A stretch of 6,569 nt of DNA, taken from contig PIXW01000258.1 in assembly GCA_003601535.1 (NCBI GenBank), positions 1 to 6,569 on the forward strand, in the 5' to 3' direction. Below the pieces are notes generated by a model, which did no database searches, was not told the origin of the DNA, and saw only the letters and a list, made by a program, of their open reading frames with translations. Numbering within the stretch: position 1 is the first letter of the stretch; each line of letters starts with the position of its first letter. Shown piece after piece: positions 1-5,089 of the stretch. The DNA comes from ANME-2 cluster archaeon (GTDB lineage Archaea; Halobacteriota; Methanosarcinia; Methanosarcinales; Methanogasteraceae). The translations under genes were made by a program, and so were the position numbers.

Positions 1-177
1 CACCACTCTAATCCAGTCTGCATCTTGTACCTCGCCAGACCCTTTCAAATTGTTTGCTGTGACTTCCCGATACACGGCTTCCGGTATCAGCACCTCGCCA
101 AACTCAATTCTTAAAATATCCAGCAACCCAAGAGCAGATAAGAAAATCAAAGGCGAAGAATCACTGATGACCTTCAT
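1..177 (-). CDS. PIN-domain toxin, DUF3368 type (partial, 3' end outside window)
   Basis: This is the N-terminal 59 residues of a PIN-fold protein; the rest lies beyond the left edge. The translation begins MKVISDSSPLIFLSALGLLD, with the first acidic PIN residue (Asp6) in the usual SDSSPLI context. It continues with FGEVLIPEAVYREV (residues 26-39) and a DADWIRVV segment at the edge, which is the layout of DUF3368 proteins. PIN proteins of this kind are Mg-dependent ribonucleases and usually act as the toxin of a type II toxin-antitoxin pair. The ATG overlaps the TGA of the upstream UPF0175 gene by four bases (ATGA), so the two are probably co-transcribed and translationally coupled. UPF0175 next to DUF3368 is a recurrent pairing in archaea and cyanobacteria. 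The remaining catalytic acids cannot be checked here. Toxin activity is inferred from family and context. Confidence 0.85.
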   Translation of the reverse strand, partial: MKVISDSSPLIFLSALGLLDILRIEFGEVLIPEAVYREVTANNLKGSGEVQDADWIRVV

Positions 178-461
178 TTTAACATACCGAGTTTCTTCGC
201 TGTCTCCATATCCTCTTCCAGTTCTTCTATTCCATAGTTCAGAGGTATGTTTGAATCCTTCATGACTCCCATCATCTCCACCAGATTCATCCCGAGTAAC
301 GCTGCCATCCTCCCAAGAGACACCTTACCTTCTCTATATAATTCCAGCAAGAAATTCTTCTTTACAAAATATCCTATACGGTTTTTATAAACCCCCTGCG
401 AATATAAAATGTCACTTGGGAGTTCTATCTCGGTTTTGATCGTTTTTATTTCTGTTGACAT
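174..461 (-). CDS. UPF0175 family protein, probable antitoxin of a PIN toxin
   Basis: A 95-residue protein. A short N-terminal strand with ELPSDIL (residues 13-19) is followed by the family core LELYREGKVSLGRMAALLGM (39-58), which reads as a helix-turn-helix-like element, and then by NIPLNYGIEELEEDMET (71-87) before a short acidic and basic tail. This is the typical length and order for UPF0175. Members usually precede PIN-domain genes and are taken to be antitoxins that bind DNA and neutralise the toxin; that role is inferred here. I chose the ATG at 461 because family proteins start near a MST...ELP segment. In-frame ATGs at 494 and 491 would add 11 or 10 residues and have a GGCGGT ribosome-binding-like site (503-508), whereas the 461 start has none, so the longer form remains possible. 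The gene ends in a 4-base overlap with the PIN gene. Confidence 0.85.
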   Translation of the reverse strand: MSTEIKTIKTEIELPSDILYSQGVYKNRIGYFVKKNFLLELYREGKVSLGRMAALLGMNLVEMMGVMKDSNIPLNYGIEELEEDMETAKKLGMLK

Positions 462-610
462 TGTTAGGAGGTTTATCTGAGTTCTATTCATCATAAGTAT
501 TTACCGCCCACGGATTAGAAACAAGGTTGATAGCCACATTCTGATATGCCAGTTCGTGCGGCATGGGCGGAATGAAGACAGGGACGTCAACACCACGGCT
601 TGAGATCGGA

Positions 611-703
611 TGAAATTTGCTTGCCGAACTGCCTGAGGCTCAGCTGACACGGATCGACAATAAGATGATCGCGAAGTATCATCCGGCACATCGCGCGAAG
701 TAG
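611..703 (+). pseudogene. Possible decayed 3' end of an unidentified gene
   Basis: The plus-strand frame ending at the TAG of 701-703 reads LAELPEAQLTRIDNKMIAKY (from 620) and then HPAHRAK. It is rich in charged and helix-forming residues and looks like the C-terminal helix of a real protein. The same frame is closed by a TGA at 611-613. An adjacent frame reads RSDEI just upstream, so a single frameshift near 617-622 could join the two. No start codon or complete domain is visible. A terminator-like inverted repeat begins 17 bases after the stop, as expected after a true gene end. I do not recognise the family. The tail loosely recalls the C-terminal region of MazF/PemK-like toxins, but not well enough to assign it. 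Confidence 0.3.
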
Positions 704-720
704 GTCACGGAAAGGTGATC

Positions 721-776
721 AAAAACTACCCTCCGGGTGCGGTTGACGGAAATCGATTCCCGGAGGGCGAGTTTTT
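721..776. terminator. Long inverted repeat, probable bidirectional terminator
   Basis: CCCTCCGGG (729-737) and CCCGGAGGG (759-767) form a perfect 9-bp GC-rich stem around a 21-base loop. Outside this, AAAAACT (721-727) and AGTTTTT (770-776) can pair as a further 7 bp after a small 1/2-base internal bulge. Either strand therefore gives a hairpin ending in a run of five U. It lies between the convergent remnants ending at 703 (plus strand) and 835 (minus strand), where a shared terminator is expected. Termination itself is inferred from structure. Confidence 0.7.
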
Positions 777-834
777 ACCTGCGTTTAATAAAACGTCCTA
801 TCTTCGACTGGATTGAACATGCGACAAATGTGAG

Positions 835-1130
835 TCACCATCTTCTCCTCATGGAACCAGCCAGCATCAACAAGCCAACGGGAGCGATGATTCCGGGTGG
901 CGTCAGTGCCGGAACATCTGTTGGCGGCGTCGGGGGCGGGCTTGCGAGCACGACAAAGCCCGGCGATCCGTTGCTGCGCCGTAGACGCGGTTTTGATTCG
1001 TGATCGATCACGATGTCGTAGCTGCCAGGCACGAGCCGGGCGTGCCAGATGAGCACCGGACACCCACACCGCCACTCACGACGGATACGGTCTCGACTGC
1101 GCCTGTGACATCTGGCGGACGTACAAACAT
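835..1130 (-). pseudogene. Frameshifted C-terminal remnant of a secreted/surface protein with membrane anchor
   Basis: Three reading frames joined in order give a coherent protein end. MFVRPPDVTGAVETVSVV and a Gly/Val-rich stretch (1130-1059) come from one frame. A shift near 1059 leads to PVLIWHARLVPGSYDIVID (to 1003). A shift near 1002 leads to TNQNRVYGAATD (1001-966), which resembles the Ca-binding DxNxNGxYDxxTD loops of surface proteins. A shift back near 966 gives SPGFVVLASPPPTPPTD, then VPALTPPGIIAPVGLLMLAG and SMRRRW before TGA. The end has the usual layout of an archaeal surface-protein anchor: Pro/Thr linker, hydrophobic helix, basic tail. The second and third shifts compensate each other. 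There is no start codon with context, and the 5' part is missing: the remnant begins a few bases after the PIN gene's stop. Its base composition is much more GC-rich than the toxin genes. The parent family is not identified. Confidence 0.6.
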
Positions 1131-1136
1131 ACGTGC

Positions 1137-1562
1137 TCACAAATATCTGTCAGCAAACGCATTCAAATTCAGAACCTTAAAGTCCACCGCCTTTGGAATG
1201 TCTCCTGCTTCAGTTAGCATCACATCAGAATCAGAGAGTGCAGTTGCCGTTATCAGACAATCCGGAAGATCTTTTATCTTTTCGTAGACCTCAAGAGCAA
1301 CTGGTAATGTATCAAGTGTGGAAATGGGCTTTATATCTATTTCGGATGAAAGAATGCTCTTCATTCCAATATAGAACCTTTTTTCTGCCTTTTTATCATT
1401 GGACATGAATCTGCTCGCCTTTCCAAACAATTCGAAGAGGGATAGTTCGTTCATCACAAAAGAATGATCTGAAGAGAACAACCGTTCAAGCAAATCGTCC
1501 GGGAGGTCAATTTCAATCCCAACAACGGGCAGGAGATATGTCGTATCCAGAAAAACCCTCAC
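1137..1562 (-). CDS. PIN-domain ribonuclease toxin (VapC-like)
   Basis: A 141-residue PIN-fold protein. The N-terminal strand MRVFLDTTYLLPVVG carries the first catalytic acid, Asp6. MNELSLFELFGKA (37-49) supplies the second (Glu39 or Glu44). LPDCLITATAL (99-109) supplies Asp101 in the usual DxxIxATAL setting, and SDVMLTEAGD (112-121) the final acidic patch. Length and motif order are complete for VapC-type toxins, which cut tRNA or rRNA and block translation; the target here is unknown. The start is GTG at 1562-1560, overlapping the antitoxin's TGA as GTGA, so the pair is translationally coupled. It is unrelated in sequence to the DUF3368-type PIN protein at the left edge. Its stop lies directly beside the decayed surface-protein remnant. 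The toxin role is inferred from fold, size and partner. Confidence 0.88.
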   Translation of the reverse strand: MRVFLDTTYLLPVVGIEIDLPDDLLERLFSSDHSFVMNELSLFELFGKASRFMSNDKKAEKRFYIGMKSILSSEIDIKPISTLDTLPVALEVYEKIKDLPDCLITATALSDSDVMLTEAGDIPKAVDFKVLNLNAFADRYL

Positions 1563-1798
1563 CGATCAGCCACTTCCTCTGCAAGTTCACGTCTTTCCTT
1601 TTCGAACTCGTCGATTGTTATTTTGCCAAACTTTGGCAGTTTAATCGCAGTCAGTATGTCCGGAACCGGTTCAATGATCAATCGTGATACTTCCACCCGA
1701 TATATGACTGTGCTGCCACTTTTCAAATGAAGTCGGTCTCGTATTCGTTTTGGGGGAAGAAGTTCTCCTTTCGTACCGACGACGCCTTTTACGATCAT
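1559..1798 (-). CDS. AbrB/SpoVT-fold antitoxin (VapB-like)
   Basis: A 79-residue protein. Residues 1-45 form a swapped-hairpin AbrB/MazE DNA-binding domain: IVKGVVGTKGELLPPKRIRD at 2-21, then LHLKSGSTVIYRVEVSRLII at 23-42. Residues about 50-79 are charged and helical, ending EFEKERRELAEEVADR, which is the sort of tail that wraps around a PIN toxin. Such antitoxins neutralise their toxin and repress their own operon, so self-regulation at the upstream region is likely, though inferred. The ATG at 1798 is chosen because GGTGAC (1805-1810) sits six bases upstream and because the AbrB fold starts there. The same frame stays open far upstream (to about 2104), but that extension has no family resemblance and contains strong inverted repeats. 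The stop overlaps the PIN toxin's GTG start. Confidence 0.88.
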   Translation of the reverse strand: MIVKGVVGTKGELLPPKRIRDRLHLKSGSTVIYRVEVSRLIIEPVPDILTAIKLPKFGKITIDEFEKERRELAEEVADR

Positions 1799-1820
1799 GT
1801 TATTGTCACCGTGAAAATGG

Positions 1821-1829
1821 TTTATATTC
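1821..1829 (-). promoter_or_regulatory. Candidate TATA box of the AbrB-PIN operon
   Basis: On the minus strand this reads CGAATATAAA, a purine-rich BRE-like lead into an archaeal TATA element. TATAAA starts about 28 bases before the ATG at 1798, which would place transcription start at or very near the start codon. That fits poorly with the ribosome binding site at 1805-1810, so either the real box lies further upstream or the transcript is nearly leaderless. Confidence 0.3.
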
Positions 1830-1922
1830 GGATGTTGATTAGTTTTTCGGTACCTGTGGGAAATCAAGTTCAACCAATAAGTATACAAACATAACGGTAC
1901 ATACGCTATTCCAATGAACGAC

Positions 1923-1971
1923 TTAACCACTGCTTTTGCAGTGGTAAAGAGCGAAGGTAATGCAAAAGCAG
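1923..1971. repeat. Perfect hairpin plus partner inverted copy
   Basis: ACCACTGC (1926-1933), loop TTTT, GCAGTGGT (1938-1945) form a perfect 8-bp hairpin. It extends by two A-T pairs beyond one A-A mismatch. The apex sequence CTGCTTTTGCA (1930-1940) recurs as its exact reverse complement TGCAAAAGCAG at 1961-1971, so two alternative foldings are possible. Candidate explanations are an operator, an RNA structure, or a terminal hairpin of an IS200/IS605-like element. The structure is seen directly; the function is not known. Confidence 0.65.
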
Positions 1972-1985
1972 AGGACGTTTCAAAA

Positions 1986-2020
1986 CATTCTGCAGTATCG
2001 CGGGGTGAGATTGCAGAATG
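1986..2020. repeat. Perfect 9-bp inverted repeat
   Basis: CATTCTGCA (1986-1994) and TGCAGAATG (2012-2020) are exact reverse complements around a 17-base, G-rich spacer. The repeat lies 15 bases after the preceding inverted-repeat pair and shares its TGCA core. No U run follows on the plus strand, so it does not look like a terminator. It may be part of the same regulatory, RNA or mobile-element structure. Confidence 0.6.
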
Positions 2021-2121
2021 CGGTTGTGAAGTGATTGGGCGGGTCGGTTGGGTAATATCGTCCCAAGCCTCAAAGATCGAAAGGATTATGTACGCTGATT
2101 GCATTTACTTACCATAAAAAT

Positions 2122-2127
2122 GGAGGT
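2122..2127 (+). promoter_or_regulatory. Ribosome binding site deciding the htpX start
   Basis: GGAGGT lies four bases upstream of the ATG at 2132 and overlaps an in-frame ATG at 2120. That overlap makes the upstream ATG and the still earlier TTG at 2099 unlikely starts. Confidence 0.75.
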
Positions 2128-2131
2128 ACAG

Positions 2132-3010
2132 ATGACGAAAAAATGGCAGCATGATTACGGATTAGCAGCAAGAATGTTTCTGACCATGTTTCTGCTCTTC
2201 GTGGTTTACATCGTATTCATAGGGATATTATCCTACGCTGGGTTCGGCGTCGTTCCGATCATGTTTTTTGCAGGCATCATGCTCTTTGCACAGTACTATT
2301 ACTCGGATAAGATGGTTCTGTACAGCACAGGTGCCAGGATCGTGAGCGAAAGCGAAGCGCCGCAGCTGCACGGCATAATATCGAGATTATGCATCGAAGC
2401 AGACCTGCCAAAGCCAAGGGTTGCCATCGTTGAGAGCAGCATTCCGAATGCATTTGCAACAGGGCGCAGTCCGAAGAAGGCTGTTGTGGCGGTTACAACC
2501 TCGCTTCTGCAGAGACTCAACCAGAACGAACTTGAGGCAGTGCTCGCACATGAACTGACGCATGTGAAGAACCGGGATGTGATGGTGCTGACCATTGCAA
2601 GTTTCTTCTCGACCATTGCATTCTTCCTGGTCCGGTATCTGATATTCTTTGGCGGTGGAAACCGGCGTGAAGGTGGCAGTATCATGCTTGCATGGCTCGC
2701 ATCGATCGTCGTATGGATCATCAGCTCGCTTCTGATACGTGCGCTCTCCAGATACAGGGAATTCGCTGCAGATCGCGGATCCGCGGTCATCACCGGACAT
2801 CCGTCCCATCTGGTCAGTGCGCTCCTGAAGATCAGCGGTGCCATGGAGCGGGTGCCAACAGACGACCTCAGAAAGGCAGAAGGCATGAATGCGTTCTACA
2901 TCATACCGATATCCAGGAGTTCGATCATGGCGCTCTTCTCGACACACCCATCGCTTGAGAAGAGAATTGCGGCGCTTGAAAAGATATCCGGACGGATGGA
3001 AATGAGATGA
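2132..3010 (+). CDS. htpX: Membrane zinc metalloprotease HtpX (M48 family)
   Basis: A 292-residue membrane-bound M48B protease that degrades misfolded or damaged membrane proteins. Two N-terminal membrane segments lie at about 14-33 and 37-54. A soluble part with SSIPNAFATGRSPKKAVVAV (102-121) is the usual stretch before the active site. The zinc motif HELTH spans 140-144, with Glu141 as general base. Two more hydrophobic segments lie at about 153-172 and 185-203. REFAADRGSA (209-218) carries the third zinc ligand, Glu210. The C-terminus has FSTHPSLEKRIAAL (269-282), the family's closing motif. All catalytic residues are present and the length is normal, so the gene should be active. The ATG at 2132 follows GGAGGT. 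The stop overlaps the pspAB start by ATGA, so the pair is coupled. The inverted repeats upstream could be regulatory, but I recognise no known heat-shock operator. Confidence 0.95.
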   Translation: MTKKWQHDYGLAARMFLTMFLLFVVYIVFIGILSYAGFGVVPIMFFAGIMLFAQYYYSDKMVLYSTGARIVSESEAPQLHGIISRLCIEADLPKPRVAIVESSIPNAFATGRSPKKAVVAVTTSLLQRLNQNELEAVLAHELTHVKNRDVMVLTIASFFSTIAFFLVRYLIFFGGGNRREGGSIMLAWLASIVVWIISSLLIRALSRYREFAADRGSAVITGHPSHLVSALLKISGAMERVPTDDLRKAEGMNAFYIIPISRSSIMALFSTHPSLEKRIAALEKISGRMEMR

Positions 3011-3558
3011 AGGTTCTTGATGCGCTGTTCGGAAGAACAAAACTCAGGAAACCAAAGATTGAAGCATTGTTTGCACTTTCAACCGCATATCTATCGATGG
3101 AAGTGCTCGGCTTCAAACCATCCGGCAGGTCCGGAATCTGTTTCAAGCCGGTTGAGTCGTCGCGGTTCTCTGAGATGCAGAGCGATCTTCGGGAACTGCT
3201 CAAACTCAGTGCGTCTGAAACCGGAACTGTCTGCCAGTTTCAAACAGAAGAATACAACTATGAATGGGTCATCCTGAGCGATGATGACTTCGAGGATCTT
3301 GTCACAACCACACATCTGATCAGTGAAACCGTCATCGAACATGACTTTGAAGAACGACTGCTCTGCTCGGTTTTTGCCTTTGATAGGGTATATTTTATAT
3401 ATAATTATAAAGAGGGTACTTTTTATCCATTCGCTCCGTTGACCGGGAGGAAAAGAGACGGTGATCTCGAATTCAGATTGAGATCGGCGATGGAAAGCGA
3501 ACTTCCTATCGAAAAGGAGATGGAGAAATGGTATCCTCTGTGGGGGATTCCATTTTAG
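3007..3558 (+). CDS. pspAB: PspA-associated protein PspAB
   Basis: A 183-residue soluble protein matching the PspAB family, found beside htpX and/or pspA in archaea and actinobacteria and linked to the phage-shock type response to membrane stress; its biochemical role is unknown. Family signatures are the N-terminal LDALFGR (4-10), TAYLSMEVLGFKPSG (26-40), the central LLCSVFAFD (118-126), YKEGTFYPFAP (134-144), and the C-terminal KWYPLWGIP (174-182). There is no signal peptide or membrane segment. Its ATG lies inside the htpX stop (ATGA), so translation probably depends on htpX. No pspA gene is present in the window. A run of 23 A/T bases (3389-3411) lies within the gene and encodes VYFIYNYK. 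The gene ends 36 bases from the stop of the convergent DUF2193 gene. Confidence 0.9.
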   Translation: MKVLDALFGRTKLRKPKIEALFALSTAYLSMEVLGFKPSGRSGICFKPVESSRFSEMQSDLRELLKLSASETGTVCQFQTEEYNYEWVILSDDDFEDLVTTTHLISETVIEHDFEERLLCSVFAFDRVYFIYNYKEGTFYPFAPLTGRKRDGDLEFRLRSAMESELPIEKEMEKWYPLWGIPF

Positions 3559-3579
3559 GTTCCGTGTCGATTTACACCG

Positions 3580-3594
3580 GATAGGCAATCTATC
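3580..3594. terminator. Weak hairpin between convergent genes
   Basis: GATAG (3580-3584), loop GCAAT, CTATC (3590-3594) form a 5-bp stem in the 36-base gap between the pspAB and DUF2193 gene stops. It is short, has no GC-rich core and no clear U run, so a terminator role is only a possibility. No better candidate exists in the gap. Confidence 0.25.
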
Positions 3595-5085
3595 TCAGAG
3601 CACCGACTTCACCCTCGGCGACATACAGTAATCGCACTTCGCGGGCAGATACCGACTCGTAGCACAGTTCTTGCACATCTGCACAGGCGCAAGCGCAACC
3701 TCAGGATTGAGCGCAACAGCATTGATCATCGCGGCGATACTCGGAGGCTCAGGCGCAAGCAGGCACGGCTGGTCGATGAACCGCAGAAGCGCGGTTGCCC
3801 GCACCGTTATGGCTGTGAATGGATACGCATACGCCTCCGGATGGTTGAGCTCAGGATGATCCCTGACAGGTGAGAGATCGATAGGTATACCAGCAACCTT
3901 CCCGCCGTCTCCTCTTGGTTTCGGTGCGTTCACTCGCTCGCCTCGGGTGATGAAGTCCAGAAAGTCATTGACATGAAGTTCGCCGACCATCGATCTGTCG
4001 AATGGGTGCGTCAGAATGAAGTTCCTGAATCGCTTCTGCATCATATCCTGGATATAATCGGGCGTGAACCCGTCCCATGCAAGGATATCCGCGGTCGCAG
4101 ACGCACATGCACCGGTTGCGATATATCCCACGTCAAACGGATTTTTGATCTTATCCTCGGATAGAGCGGTTTTGAGTGTGTTTTCCGCAACCTTTGAGAC
4201 CGATTCAAGGATCGCCATGCACATATCGTCCCTGCACAGCTTGTAGTATGACGATCCGATGTGGTGTCCGATATCGCCAACGTGGGTCGGAAGCATCACG
4301 ATATTTGCCGGGTGCACCCCGGAATCGTACGCGCTCTCGACATATCCGCGGAACTTCTCGCGGTAGAGTTCAAAGTACCTGAACCGATCATACGATGTGT
4401 GACCGAGTTCTCCCATCAGCTGCAGCATCGACCGGACCGGCTTATCCCAGTTCAACTTCAGAGCCTTCTTCTCTTCTTCTATCGCCTCTGCGACGTTCCC
4501 GGTGCTGCCAAGAACTCGGGTGTACGTATCTCCGAAGACGTAGATTCCGTTCAACCCCCATGATTTTGCGGCAAGGATCGTTTGCTTGTATCTCTTCTCA
4601 ATAGGCGCCCTTTCTATGATCCGGGCAAGGACGTTGAAGACGCTTCCAGGGATCGCTGCAAAATCGCTGGATGATATGACTCCGTAGAAGCCATTGTGCA
4701 CCCGTGTTGCCTCGATCCCGATGATATCGTCTGCTTCATCGATCGTCTCGATGAACGTCTCGACAGCGCCCCGAAAGTCCCTATCGAGTTCATACATGAT
4801 CTCAAGCGCGATCGGGGTCTGCTGCCACTCGAGAAACGCTGTATCAAGCGGCGTTATCGTGTTGGTGAGCGACGTCAAGACGTCGTAATGGATGAGCAGT
4901 GACTGCTGGTAGAGGTCGATCGCCTCCTGTGACTGCTCGCTCGCACATTCCATCTTCCTTATGACCTCTACGTAAGGTCTCGCGTGTTCAAGCAAGAAAT
5001 CCTCGTATCGATGGATTCTTATTGCGTCTACCACAGCGTTCTGTGCTGCAATTGCATCGTTTACGGTTTTTTCGATCAGGTTCAT
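3595..5085 (-). CDS. DUF2193 family protein (function unknown, methanogen-type)
   Basis: A 496-residue soluble protein of the DUF2193 family, known mainly from methanogenic archaea and without an assigned function. Conserved-looking blocks are the helical N-terminus with the YEDFLLEHARPYVE stretch (27-40), RVHNGFYGVISSSDFAAIPG (128-147), AAKSWGLNGIYVFGD (172-186), HVGDIGHHIGSSYYKLCRDD (268-287), the GACAS stretch (326-330), ELHVNDFLDFITRGE (369-383), and AYAYPFTAITVRATALLRF (418-436). The C-terminus carries CKNC (471-474) and CDYC (484-487), a CX2C-X9-CX2C arrangement that could bind zinc or iron. No signal peptide or membrane helix is evident. The ATG at 5085 is chosen because GGAGGT sits six bases upstream, formed by the end of mer. 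It is last in the mtrH-like/mer operon with a 4-base gap, so a role in methyl-H4MPT metabolism is a reasonable inference, not shown. Confidence 0.88.
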   Translation of the reverse strand: MNLIEKTVNDAIAAQNAVVDAIRIHRYEDFLLEHARPYVEVIRKMECASEQSQEAIDLYQQSLLIHYDVLTSLTNTITPLDTAFLEWQQTPIALEIMYELDRDFRGAVETFIETIDEADDIIGIEATRVHNGFYGVISSSDFAAIPGSVFNVLARIIERAPIEKRYKQTILAAKSWGLNGIYVFGDTYTRVLGSTGNVAEAIEEEKKALKLNWDKPVRSMLQLMGELGHTSYDRFRYFELYREKFRGYVESAYDSGVHPANIVMLPTHVGDIGHHIGSSYYKLCRDDMCMAILESVSKVAENTLKTALSEDKIKNPFDVGYIATGACASATADILAWDGFTPDYIQDMMQKRFRNFILTHPFDRSMVGELHVNDFLDFITRGERVNAPKPRGDGGKVAGIPIDLSPVRDHPELNHPEAYAYPFTAITVRATALLRFIDQPCLLAPEPPSIAAMINAVALNPEVALAPVQMCKNCATSRYLPAKCDYCMSPRVKSVL

Positions 5086-5089
5086 CTTT

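Larger units (their letters stand above)
495..834. other. Gene-poor stretch with debris and a terminator
   Basis: No intact gene is visible on either strand. The parts that can be named are a possible plus-strand gene tail ending at 703 and the long inverted repeat at 721-776, both listed separately. The short open frames here have neither a plausible ribosome binding site nor a recognisable product. The promoter of the UPF0175-PIN pair should lie at 495-560 on the minus strand, but I see no convincing TATA box there. Nothing recognisable is present at 777-834. Confidence 0.5.
1799..2131. other. Intergenic region with inverted repeats between divergent operons
   Basis: These 333 bases separate the minus-strand antitoxin-toxin pair from plus-strand htpX. 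Open frames cross the region on both strands, but neither has a convincing start context or recognisable product. What stands out is a cluster of inverted repeats at 1923-2020, listed separately. The promoters of both operons must lie here. A weak htpX TATA candidate on the plus strand is GATTATGTA at about 2084-2092, after CGAAAG, which would give a short leader containing the GGAGGT site. The region could be a regulatory segment, an unannotated small RNA, or the eroded end of an insertion sequence. Confidence 0.5.

Noticed and set aside
737..1003. Plus-strand open frame of 88 codons rich in glycine
   Set aside because: It is the complement of the GC-rich proline/threonine linker and anchor of the minus-strand surface-protein remnant, which explains it fully.
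1799..2104. Upstream in-frame extension of the AbrB-fold antitoxin giving a protein of about 180 residues
   Set aside because: The extension has no family resemblance, runs through strong inverted repeats, and the ATG at 1798 has a well-placed GGTGAC site and starts exactly at the AbrB domain.
1914..2117. Plus-strand open frame of 67 codons upstream of htpX
   Set aside because: It has no ribosome binding site or recognisable domain, and most of it is the inverted-repeat cluster. It could still be a trace of a mobile element, so the repeats are reported instead.
3389..3411. Run of 23 A/T bases resembling a promoter inside pspAB
   Set aside because: It encodes VYFIYNYK, leading directly into the conserved YKEGTFYPFAP motif, and no gene start follows it, so coding constraint is sufficient explanation.
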